A stretch of DNA of 64,000 nucleotides from Acheta domesticus (taxonomy: Eukaryota; Arthropoda; Insecta; Orthoptera; Gryllidae). Shown piece after piece: positions 13,401 through 20,415 of this stretch. The notes under the pieces were generated by a model. The model searched no databases, was not told where the DNA came from, and saw only the letters and a program-made list of their open reading frames with translations. The stretch lies in NCBI GenBank assembly GCA_031308135.1, contig JAHLJT010000631.1, positions 173,373,282-173,437,281 on the forward strand. The letters are read 5' to 3'. Numbering within the stretch: the first letter of the stretch is position 1; every line of letters begins with the position of its first letter. The position numbers and the translations under genes were made by a program.

Positions 13401-16400
13401 TGTGTTATTATCATTGTCATTGTGTATCATCAATTATCATTGTTTTTATAACTAAAGAAAATATTATGTATTGTACAAATTTGTAGTCGCTAATAACCAT
13501 AGCTGTTGATGCGACTTAAAATAAACAAATTTTAAAAAAAATGTGGAGCAGTTTTTGAGAAAAAACTGGTTTCGTAATTTTTTGAACATTCCACATATCG
13601 CACGCAATATTACGCGAAAATTACTAAACGTTTCAAAAACGTACAGGACCTTAAGGAAAGAACTCACTTTGAAGAAGAAATTTTATTTGAAGGAAAAGTC
13701 TCCATCTTTCATTTTGTAGTTGGAGGAAGATGCCGATAAAATTTCAAACTTTTGCAATTTTCGAAAATTCAGAGTTAACCGTGAAAATGAGATCTACGCC
13801 ACCTGAATAAGTGTATTTTACTCCATTCTTACAACAAATTTGAAGAAACTAGAGGTGCTACAACAGCACATACTTTCCCGTATTATTGGAAGCAGCTACA
13901 TAGAATTGAAATGTTGCATTTTCTGCCCTACTAACATCTTAGCTATTATTTGAAAACGTCCAATTCAACCAAGAAGCGATCAACCACGGTGTAAGATATA
14001 TAGGTGTGTTAACTAGCCGCCTTTGGGGCAAATTTTCTGAAGCCAGTTTGAGGCTAGTTCCTCGCTTGTCCACACGGTGGGCATGATCGGTGTGGGTCGC
14101 GGTGTAAGATACACATCTTAAGATGACATCTTAAACTGTGGCTCTTACACATTACACGACCAATCACGACCTTGCCCAAATGAGATCCAAAGATTGCAGC
14201 ACTTATATGCGAGAATTGTGAGAACTAGCCTCACATAAGCAAGTAATGTACTTCAGCCTGTAACAAGTAATGTACTTCAGCTTCCGGGTCAATGACCGCC
14301 ATCTCGATCAGGTTTTTGTCCAGTTTCCCTGATCCATTGAGCAAATGCTGAGATGGCCCCTTGTTTTGCTTCTGGACGTTAAATGTAGCTTCACTGTGCG
14401 CACGTTTTGTTGAGCACTCCTTTGGCTTGTAGTTCATTTACCGTCGAAATTGATTTTCTATAACTCGGGAACAAACATTTTTCAAATATTTTTATTTTTC
14501 TATAATATTTTCTAAATTCATTTTTTCGTTTTCTAATATGTTTTTTTATTTTATTCTGGGCCTTAAGAAAATGTGCGCAGATAAATCTCTTTCCCCACAC
14601 GTCATATACAGTTTTTACTGTTTTTTGACAAATAAATAAATAAATAAAGTTTTAGACTGGGAGTGAACACACCTATATATCGTACACAGTGCGAACAACT
14701 CACTGTTTCCATCGCGTCAAAACTATGTGAATTCCACAACTGCATAAGAATATAATACCAAATTTTTGTAAACTTGTATTGGAAAAAGAAGTCTGATTAC
14801 ATACAGCTCTATCAAGACACAACAATGACACGTAATTGACAGATATTCACGACAGCGGAACGGAATTCAATTGTTGCGTTCCCTGCATTGTCGATACTCT
14901 CTTAAAGAGCTAGCAAATTTTTATTTCCAATATTTGAAAAGAAATAATTTCTTTAAAGATAAATGAGTAAATGTATAACAAAAGGTAGAATGTAAAATCG
15001 AACAAACAAATAATATATAAAAATTGCAAATTTTAATTTACGATGCATCCAGCTGTCTAAGGCGCAGTAATTTTGCAGCGGGCTATTTTGTTTGTCACGA
15101 AATTATAGAAAACTACTCGTATTTTCAGAAAATTAAGCATGACCTTATTCGAAGATGTAGATTTGATACATTTTGAGAAAGCCAGCTGCTATCTATGGCC
15201 GCCCAAAGTACATTTTTTTGACATTTTCCTATTTTTTTCGATTTCCTAATGATAGAACGGAAATATTAATTTTAGAATATTAAAAAACACAAAAACCTCG
15301 TCCTAAATGGCAATTTTTAAAACAAATTGTTGTCGTTTTTACGAAAATGGCTACTGAAATGCGAAATTTGAAGCTCTTTTTCACAGAAAAGTTTTGAGTT
15401 TTCAAAAAACTTCATTTGAAGCGCTTACATTCACAAATATAATAATGTTTACAAATTGTTGGTTATGTGCATATTAAACATTTGAAAAACCTTTCAAAAC
15501 AAATCGAAAAAATTTCATTTTTGTAATTTTTGAAAAAAAATAATAGAGCAGTATGGCTGTTATGTCGTCTCATAGAGTACATTTAGTACTATCCCTCCAA
15601 AAAAAGTTTAAAGAAAAACGTTTGAGCCTTTTTTGAGAAAATCTTGTTTTTGTAATTTTTTAAAAATGCACATATTGCACGCAATATTGTACAAAATCTA
15701 CAAAATTTTCAAAAAAATGTACATGACCTTAATGAAAGAACTCACTTGGAAAAGAAATTTTATTTGGAGGAAAAAATCTCGATCTGCAATTTTATAGTTG
15801 AAGCAAGACGCCGACAAAAATTCAAACTTTTGCAATTTTCGAAAATTCAGAGCTTTTAACCGACATGAGACCTATGCCATTCTCTTAAATGATCTTCAGA
15901 CTATCCAATAACAAAATTTTGAATTGCACTATTTTTTTGAAAATGTTGAAACTGTCCCAGGGGCTTCATATAAATTACACTCCAAAATTAAAATATCGGT
16001 TTCAAATTCAAGGGGCCACGAGATTCGGGGAGAATCAATTTTGGAGAAAATCGGCTGAACGGTTTAGTCGCTAGCGTTGTTCACAGACGGACAGACAGAC
16101 GGACGAGTCGACAGACGTTTTACTTTCAATTGGTTTTTTGGTATCAAGGACCCACAAAATAGGAATTCTGGCTTCACCACGTATTAGGCGATTTTTTTAT
16201 TACTTTAGCAACTGGATTTATCCACTTTTCGTCACCAGGACCCTGTAATAACAGTTTTTCTGCCGAAAATCTGCCGTTTTTTCGATCAGCATCACATAAT
16301 TTGCGTACGTATAGTATACGGGAAAGTAAAAATTTGGAGCCGTTTTAGTGAAAATTTTAGCAACTGGAAAATTACTTTAGCAACTGGATTTATCCACTTT

Positions 16401-19400
16401 TCGTCACCAGGGCCCTGTAATAACAGTTTTTCTGCCGAAAATCTGCCGTTTTTTGATCAGCATCAAATAATTTTCCCTATAATATACGTACGTACGTACG
16501 TATAGTATACGGGAAAGTAAAAATTTGGAGCCGTTTTTGTGAAAATTTTGAAAATTTCCTGGGTACTTCATGTAAATTTAATATAAATCATTTTTCATAA
16601 AAATTTAATATAAATTTCCTGGGTGCCCCAAATTTTGAAGAAAGTTTTTCAAAATCTCAAAACTTCAACTAGAGCCAGATGGACGAAGGTTTTGTTCAAT
16701 TTGGAAAAAATCCTACGAGTGGTTTAGGCGCTAGTGGTGGTCACAGATGGTCAGACGGACGGACGGACGTTTTACTTTCATTTGATTTTTCGGTATCAAG
16801 GACTTACAAAACAGGTATTCTGGCTACACCACGTGATAGGGGATTTTTTCTCTTAATATAGCAACTGGTTCAATTCTATTTGCTCTGCTTCCTATTCACT
16901 TTTTCGTTGTCAGGGCCCGGCAATGAATTTTTTTCAGCCGAAAATTCGCTGTTTTTTCGCGCTGTTTTTCCATTTACAACGTATAATATTCCGAATATGT
17001 ATGTATACGGGAAAGTAAAAATCACTGTACGTTATAAAAACGCATGACAAATATGAAAGGCATTATCTATGGTACACGTGATGAGAAGATGTGGTCAACC
17101 AGCTGCAGTGATTAGGGATCCGGGATTTTGCAAACCACTACCGGATGCTCTATCTGAAGCCACAGTGGCCAACCAGACACACGAGTTGTCTCTTCTATCC
17201 GGTTCTGAGATTTATCATCTGTAATTTTAAGCAGTTGACAGAAGCAGAGCAAATAGAATTGAACTTAAATGATTGTCAAGAGATGACAATTTGCATTTCT
17301 ACTCATTTAGAACCTGTGCATTAGCGACCTCCCGAGGGCTGACTCGTTCGCTTTGTTGAAGAGTTACAAGCGTTCCAGTGTGCCCAAGACATGCGGGCAG
17401 ATAGTTTTCTGGACCGTAGTAAATCATTTATGAATTGTATGGAAAATGAAAGAAAATATTTTCCAACTAGAGCCGGATTATGTCTTCGCTAGTTCTCGGC
17501 ATCCCCAATCTGGGCCCCTAATATTCATAAATTGATCAGTATGAATTTGAAAATAAACTATAACTTTTGAAACTGAAAAACAATATTAAAAGGTATTTAA
17601 TATTTCGATTTGATTATAACATTTTGTTCAAAAAATTATTAGAGGCTCCAACTGGCGGAGGCCCTAAGCACGTGCATAATCTGCTTGTTTAATTTATATT
17701 GAATTGAATTAACCCTCCAATAAAGTAACTACAGGCAACTTCTGTAATAGGAAGCTTCGACTAATATTTGTGGTTTCAGAGTTCATTATATCAGTTAATC
17801 CCATACGCACTTTCTCAACTACGAGTGGCTTTATCATTTCTGAGGTAGTACGTAAAATATCCAATCGCTGAGAATTCACAATTACAATATCTTCGAGGTT
17901 TTCACACTTTATTTTTTCCAACCTGGATGTCTTAGTGCAATGCCAGATGCCCTATTGGTGTACTTTTTACTTTCCCGTATATGTACGTATACACGAAGTG
18001 ATATACGTAGTATAGGGAAAGTTATGTAATGCTGCGCAAAAAAATGGCCAATTTTCGGCGGAAAAAAATTCTTTGCCGGGCCGTGATAACGAAAAAGTGG
18101 ATAAAACCAGTTGCTAAATTAAGAAAAAAGAATCCCCTAACACGTGGTGTAGCCAGAAACCCTATTTTGTGAGTCCTTGATATCGAAAAACGAATTGAAA
18201 ATAAACGTCCGTCTGTCCATCCGTCTGTGTATACAGCTAGCGCCTAAACCATACGTACGATTTCTTCCAAAATGGATATTCCTCGAACGATCAGGTTCTA
18301 GTCGAAGCTTTGAGATTTTGAAAAAGATTCTGTAAAATTTTGGGGTACTTTACATGAAGGCCCTCGGACATTTTCAAAATTTTATCAAAAACGGCTAAAA
18401 ATTGTTTCTTTAAATTTCTTGTAAGAATAGAGTAAAATACACTTATAAAGGTGGCATAGGTCCGATATTCACGGATAACTCTGAATTTTCGAAAATTGCA
18501 AAAGTTTACAATTTTTTCGGCGTCTTTCTGGAACTACAAAATTGAAGATAGAGATTTTTCTTTTAAGTAAAATTTGTTGCCCAAAGTGAGTTCTTTCATT
18601 AAGGTCATGCACATTTTTTTGAAAATTTTACTAGTTTTTGCGCAATATTTGAAATATTAAAAAATTACAAAAAACAGAAGTTTTCACTAACGGTTCCAAA
18701 TTTTTTCTTTAAACTTTTTGTAGGGGTAGTGATAAATGTACACTATGAGATGACACTAACGCCATATTGTTCTATTCTTTTTTTTTCAAAAATTACGAAA
18801 ATGTTTTTTACTTGTCTCTCACGTCGTTAATATTTACATTCGTTGCTATTTGTTCACATTATTACATTAATGAGTACATGTGCTTTAAATAATGTCAAAT
18901 AAAGTTTCTCGAAAATTGAATAGTTTTCTGTGAAAACTAGCTCAAAATTGCGCATTGTCAGAAACGCTCAACAGTCATTTGCTCAAAAATAGCTTCAAAT
19001 TTTTTGTTCAAACGTTTTGAATAGATAGTGCTAGTTGAACTCTTTAATATGGCGTTAAGTTTATTTGGGGATATGTTTTTGTTTTTTCAAAAATTACAGA
19101 AATGTAATTTGTTTTAAAAGTTCTTTCATATCTTTAAAATGTGCCTTTGCAGCAATTTGTAACCACTATTGAATTTGTGAGTGTAAGTGCTTCAAATGAC
19201 TACAAATGAAGATTTTCGAAAACTCAAAAATTTTCTTCAAAAGAGCTTCAAATTTCGCATTTACAGTAGCTCTTATAAGCTATTTTCTTGAAAACGGCAC
19301 CAAATTTTTCAACGAAAATTTAGGACAAGGGTTAACTGTTTTTTTTAATATTCTTAAAATAATTTTCTACTATTAGGAAACCGAAAAATTAATAAAATGT

Positions 19401-20404
19401 CAAAATAATTTACATTTCTTTACCTTCTTCAACATCATGCTTGTTTTCTTCTGTTCTGGAAGACCCTTTCACAGGATTCATGATATCCTATTGGTTTTTC
19501 ACTAGTTTTTAACTTGTGGACAGCGTGAAGCCTCCAGGCCGGACAGCGGTGTTAGGCTGGACAGAACTGCCATTAAAGAGCTGAAACGTCTTTCATAATG
19601 GCACGGTTCGCTCAAACCCCTTCATTCACCATGTATGCTACAAAAAACCTCGCTAGAAACTCCAGTAACAAACTTATAATGTTATATGAATTGAAGCATA
19701 TTTTGTTCTCTGGAAATTATATTTATTATGTTAACTGTAACCGATATTGAGGGCTCATTATAACCAAAAAATGTATGTGGATCGAGGTCAGTGAGTTAGT
19801 TTCCTATAGCCCGAATGTTCTCTGAAAATGAGTTTACACAACCCAGAGTCTACTGTAATTCCTGATCATTTTCGTTGTGTGTTCCAGAGGGCGAGGGCGA
19901 GGGCGTGTGGCTGGAGGAGGTGCAGCGGCGGCGCGCGTTGCTGAGCCGGGTGAAGGCGCGCCTGAGCCAGGAACACTCACGCACGCACAACGAGACGTGA
20001 CACACGCACGAGGGCAGGGCTGGAGCCAACATCCCTCCCCCAAGGGAGCTCTCCTACATTTTTAATTTTACAGGAATGTTCGATTTTGTTTCACAACAGA
20101 TCGCAAAAATCACCAAAACAAAAGATCCCTAAAAGACAGGACTGGAACGGCGTTATGGTCCTCGGGTAATATCTGTTCCTTCCTCATGTAGAACAAACTT
20201 ATGGATCAGAAGACCACCCCCTTGATTCCTCGTGAATGATTTTTTTTCTTCCTTTCTCCTCTTTTCTTTTTCCCTTTGATAGACAAGTTACCAGAGCTAC
20301 CTGAGGAGCAACATACAACTGTAGAAGAAAGACTTTCCTCTTTGTCTCAAGTACGCCTCAGCCAGTGGCCACTGTTTTATGGAATTGCGTTTCTTGCAGC
20401 TTGA
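1..20404 (+). CDS. 3' end of an unidentified gene with alternative last exons
   Basis: Phase-compatible exons on the plus strand: 1-28 (partial), 4684-4755, then either 19888-20000 or 20283-20404. The joined peptide runs LLLRHHEAV, Met, NGEVLRPHPARATPEENFLQ, NSE, then one of two tails: an acidic-to-basic GEGEGVWLEEVQRRRALLSR tail ending HNET, or a KLPELPEEQHTTVEERLSSL tail. I do not recognise the protein. The part seen has no membrane segment and looks like the soluble C-terminal region of a larger product. Intron 1 is about 4.7 kb. The next intron is about 15.1 kb and is filled with repeat D. The gene converges with FAR. The splice sites and matching phases are seen; the connection of the exons is inferred. 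Confidence 0.5.
29..284 (+). other. GC-rich intron start
   Basis: CpG-rich sequence directly after the putative donor at 29. Short frames are open on both strands, but none has supporting splice sites or recognisable protein. It may be part of a CpG island. Confidence 0.3.
285..755 (+). mobile_element. SINE family A, copy 1 (diverged)
   Basis: It shares the family body in order: GGAGGACCTAGGGTTCG (B-box region), AGAGAATTCTAG, GCTGCTCTGGTCGGTAG, AACAAATGGG-like, ACGGACCGTGCGCGAT, and the 3' motif ACGCGCCCGGA. Compared with the full copy at 35843-36391, the internal region after about 620 is rearranged or shortened. Confidence 0.7.
756..1294. other. Intronic DNA, nothing recognised
   Basis: Mixed-composition sequence with no coding, RNA or repeat signature that I could support. 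Confidence 0.3.
1295..1705 (-). mobile_element. SINE family A, copy 2, 3' part
   Basis: On the minus strand it shows the family 3' end (TTGACGCGCCCGGAATCC), the GCCGACGGTAGGTCGGCGCC block, CTGGGGCGGTGCCCCGCTGG and the CATGCCGGGAGACC block. A (GT)n run at about 1522-1545 replaces the usual CA-rich spacer. The 5' third is degraded. Confidence 0.8.
1522..1545 (+). repeat. (GT)n microsatellite
   Basis: About twelve GT units inside SINE A copy 2, at the position where other copies have a CA-rich spacer. Confidence 0.9.
1740..1905 (-). mobile_element. SINE family A, fragment
   Basis: The minus-strand middle section carries the ACCGCGCGCGATCCTTCCGTC, AGAGCAGCACTCTAAAAT and GACTGCTCTGATTAATTG positions of the family. 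It overlaps in content with copy 2 and so is a second, separate insertion or a duplication. Confidence 0.6.
1906..2697. other. A+T-rich intron, nothing recognised
   Basis: No reading frame, repeat family or RNA motif could be supported here. Confidence 0.3.
2698..2758 (+). repeat. (ATT)n microsatellite
   Basis: An uninterrupted ATT array of about 20 units. The apparent poly-isoleucine reading frame across it is not a gene. Confidence 0.95.
3110..3480. promoter_or_regulatory. GC-rich island in the intron
   Basis: Sharp rise in G+C and CpG, with a purine-rich run at 3200-3226 and open frames on both strands (about 116 codons plus, 84 minus). An acceptor-like CTTTGCAG precedes it at 3113-3120, but the frame compatible with the neighbouring exons stops at about 3230. 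It could be an internal promoter or a non-coding exon. No protein family was recognised. Confidence 0.3.
3481..4436. other. A+T-rich intron, nothing recognised
   Basis: Short open frames (for example 3931-4227) have lysine/isoleucine-rich composition expected by chance in A+T-rich DNA. Confidence 0.3.
4437..4487 (+). repeat. (AAT)n microsatellite
   Basis: About 17 AAT units after a CAA-rich lead-in. It is the reverse complement of the array at 2698-2758. Confidence 0.95.
4684..4755 (+). CDS. 72-nt internal coding exon (unidentified gene)
   Basis: A strong pyrimidine tract (TTTTTTGCTCTTTTTTGGG) and GTCTGCAG precede it, and a strong donor GTGAGTG follows at 4756. In the frame set by the flanking exons it reads NGEVLRPHPARATPEENFLQ then NSE. 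The exon is GC-rich against A+T-rich introns. Another frame (MEKCFGHTQLERRRRR) is also open across it, but would put the downstream tails out of frame. Confidence 0.55.
4756..6416 (+). other. Start of 15.1-kb intron, nothing recognised
   Basis: It begins with a strong GTGAGTG donor. A GC-richer patch at about 5450-5570 is open on both strands but has no supporting splice sites or protein similarity that I can name. Confidence 0.3.
6417..6442 (+). repeat. (TTTA)n microsatellite
   Basis: A short TTTA array with one C interruption. Confidence 0.85.
6500..6850 (-). mobile_element. tRNA-derived SINE family B, copy 1
   Basis: On the minus strand a tRNA-like head has B box GGGTTCGATTCCCGG (6775-6795 region), CCATGACGCGACCACC before it and a degraded A box. 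The body follows with TTGCTGTGTG, CTCACTTCTCAGGTTGAGAA and GACCAGAAT, all shared with 63640-63960. The distal end near 6500 is not sharply defined. Confidence 0.75.
6905..7153 (-). mobile_element. Possible tRNA-derived SINE family E
   Basis: On the minus strand a tRNA-like head (TCCTCTTAACCAACAGTGCG, then B-box-like GGGTTTGATCTCGG) leads into a unique body containing GGAGGGGTACCCTGGAAGG. There is a single copy here, so the family call rests on the Pol III-like boxes alone. Confidence 0.45.
7155..7625 (-). mobile_element. SINE family A, copy 3
   Basis: On the minus strand the order is as in the full copy: AGAATTCTAGAGACCGGCTG, CTCTGATTGGTAG, AACAAACGGGCTACGGACCG, CATGCCGGGAGACTGGTCGG, GCCGACGGTAGGTCGCCGCC, then the 3' end. 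The tRNA head is largely lost. Confidence 0.85.
7626..8619. other. Intron, nothing recognised
   Basis: No supported feature. Confidence 0.3.
8620..8780 (+). repeat. CT-rich low-complexity tract
   Basis: Imperfect TCTC and CTGT repeats over about 160 bp. The Arg/Glu-rich reading frames on the minus strand are translations of this tract, not genes. Confidence 0.9.
8890..10620. mobile_element. Repeat D, copy 1 (two arms facing each other)
   Basis: Left arm, plus strand: GGTTTAGGCGCTAGCG then a GGACGG-type tract at about 9435-9475, then TTTTTCGGTATCAAGGACCC and ATTCTGACTACACG. Right arm, minus strand: the same GGACCCCTGATACCGAAAAA, then TTTTAGCGCCTAAAC and the region around 10230-10480. No coding sequence is visible. 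Boundaries are approximate. Confidence 0.7.
10621..11429. other. Spacer between D copies, with an unexplained minus-strand frame
   Basis: An 88-codon open frame lies on the minus strand at 11088-10822 (…PREIRQIVHNNPNITMLLL…). Its composition is more protein-like than its neighbours, but I could not name a family, and no splice sites or second copy support it. It may be a fragment of a transposon or retrocopy. Confidence 0.25.
11803..12302. mobile_element. 500-bp TIR element flanked by TA, nested in repeat D
   Basis: The ends are imperfect inverted repeats of about 32 bp (TTACTTGTTCACCTTACATT at the left; the right end reads likewise on the other strand with TTACTCGTTCACTTTATATT), followed on each side by TGCAGACGG. 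A TA dinucleotide sits just outside each end (11801-11802, 12303-12304), as for Tc1/mariner-type insertion. No transposase is present, so it is non-autonomous. Superfamily is inferred from TA only. Confidence 0.65.
12798..13537 (+). mobile_element. 5'-truncated LINE (Jockey/I-like) 3' fragment, nested in repeat D
   Basis: The interrupted reading frame resembles the end of ORF2 of Jockey/I-type non-LTR elements: LSRIRTGHCNFSHKHILTRD then PPPICMPCN and HHLLYYC (13050-13190), the conserved 'L.RLR.GH…H..L....PP.C..C' zone after the RNase H domain. A 3' UTR and an A-rich tail ending at 13537 follow. A 12-bp direct repeat AAAATGTGGAGC flanks it (12786-12797, 13538-13549), a typical target duplication. 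Confidence 0.8.
13989..14690. mobile_element. TIR element of about 0.7 kb
   Basis: Inverted ends carry ATATATAGGTGTGTT (left, about 13995-14010) and the complement AACACACCTATATAT (right, about 14666-14680), with further matching bases on both sides (GTGTAnG… and …nACT). Inside are a TTACAC…GTGTAA hairpin at 14109-14152 and a tandemly doubled AAGTAATGTACTTCAGC (14240-14282). No transposase was seen. A TATA-rich edge suggests a TA target. Confidence 0.55.
14630..14649 (+). repeat. (AATA)n microsatellite
   Basis: A short AATA array inside the TIR element. Confidence 0.8.
14740..17020 (+). mobile_element. Repeat D, copy 3
   Basis: Long copy. The upstream block (ACAACAATGACACGTAATTG to CGATGCATCCAGCTGTC) is shared with 41990-42240. 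Then come CAGCTGCTATCTATGGCCGC, GAATTGCACTATTTTTTTGA, GGTTTAGTCGCTAGCG plus the ACGGACAGACAGACGGACG tract (16083-16104), TTTTTTGGTATCAAGGACCC, CAGTTTTTCTGCCGAAAATC and the end TATACGGGAAAGTAAAA. A segment of roughly 190 bp around the TATACGGGAAAGTAAAAATT end is repeated in tandem (about 16210-16340 and 16375-16530). No coding sequence is visible. Confidence 0.75.
17030..17960. other. Spacer between inverted D copies 3 and 4
   Basis: It is not recognisably repeat D. It holds a 70-codon minus-strand frame (17921-17709) of soluble composition with no named family, and one half of a perfect 24-nt inverted repeat whose other half is at 16868-16891. Nothing else can be supported. Confidence 0.35.
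17961..19430 (-). mobile_element. Repeat D, copy 4 (inverted relative to copy 3)
   Basis: It starts with TTTACTTTCCCGTATATG and runs in reverse order through the GCCGAAAATTGGCC-type block, GTCCTTGATATCGAAAAACG-like, the ACGGACGG-type tract (18205-18230, minus strand), TAGCGCCTAAACC and the long shared body to about 19430. Copies 3 and 4 are thus head to head about 0.95 kb apart. Confidence 0.75.
19431..19887 (+). other. Intron end before last exon A
   Basis: No repeat was recognised. It ends in the acceptor TGTGTTCCAG. Confidence 0.3.
19888..20000 (+). CDS. Last exon, version A (unidentified gene)
   Basis: The acceptor TGTGTTCCAG has AG at 19886-19887. In the phase set by the 4755 donor it gives E-GEGEGVWLEEVQRRRALLSR followed by VKARLSQEHSRTHNET and TGA at 19998-20000. 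It is a charged, helix-prone C-terminus with strong G/C at third positions, which looks like real coding sequence. No protein family was recognised. The opposite strand is also open but is GC-driven shadow. Confidence 0.65.
20283..20404 (+). CDS. Last exon, version B (unidentified gene)
   Basis: One of the best acceptors in the window, about 45 nt of nearly pure pyrimidine ending TTTGATAG (AG at 20281-20282). It opens in the same phase as version A and encodes D-KLPELPEEQHTTVEERLSSL then SQVRLSQWPLFYGIAFLAA and TGA at 20402-20404. The first 24 codons look coding. The hydrophobic end may be read-through past a weak donor (CTCAA|GTACGC at 20351), so the exon may continue elsewhere. AATAAA follows at 20410. 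Confidence 0.5.
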
Positions 20405-20409
20405 AAAAA

Positions 20410-20415
20410 AATAAA
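20410..20415 (+). terminator. Candidate polyadenylation signal AATAAA
   Basis: It lies six bases after the version-B stop codon and about 410 nt after the version-A stop, so it could serve both transcripts. Confidence 0.4.

Larger units (their letters stand above)
11430..13870 (+). mobile_element. Repeat D, copy 2, interrupted by two nested insertions
   Basis: D sequence runs 11430-11802, 12303-12797 and 13538-13870, recognised by GCCAGCTGCCATCTATCGCC, TGAAGCTCTTTTGACAGAAA, GTCATTTCATAGAGTACATT and ATGCCGATAAAATTTC-type blocks seen in the other copies. The gaps are filled by a 500-bp TA-flanked element and a truncated LINE. Both came later than this D copy. Confidence 0.75.

Noticed and set aside
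16080..16110. CRISPR-like or satellite array in the GACGG tract of repeat D
   Set aside because: The 4-bp GACG/GACA repeats are a short simple tract inside an interspersed repeat. There are no spacers and this is eukaryotic DNA.
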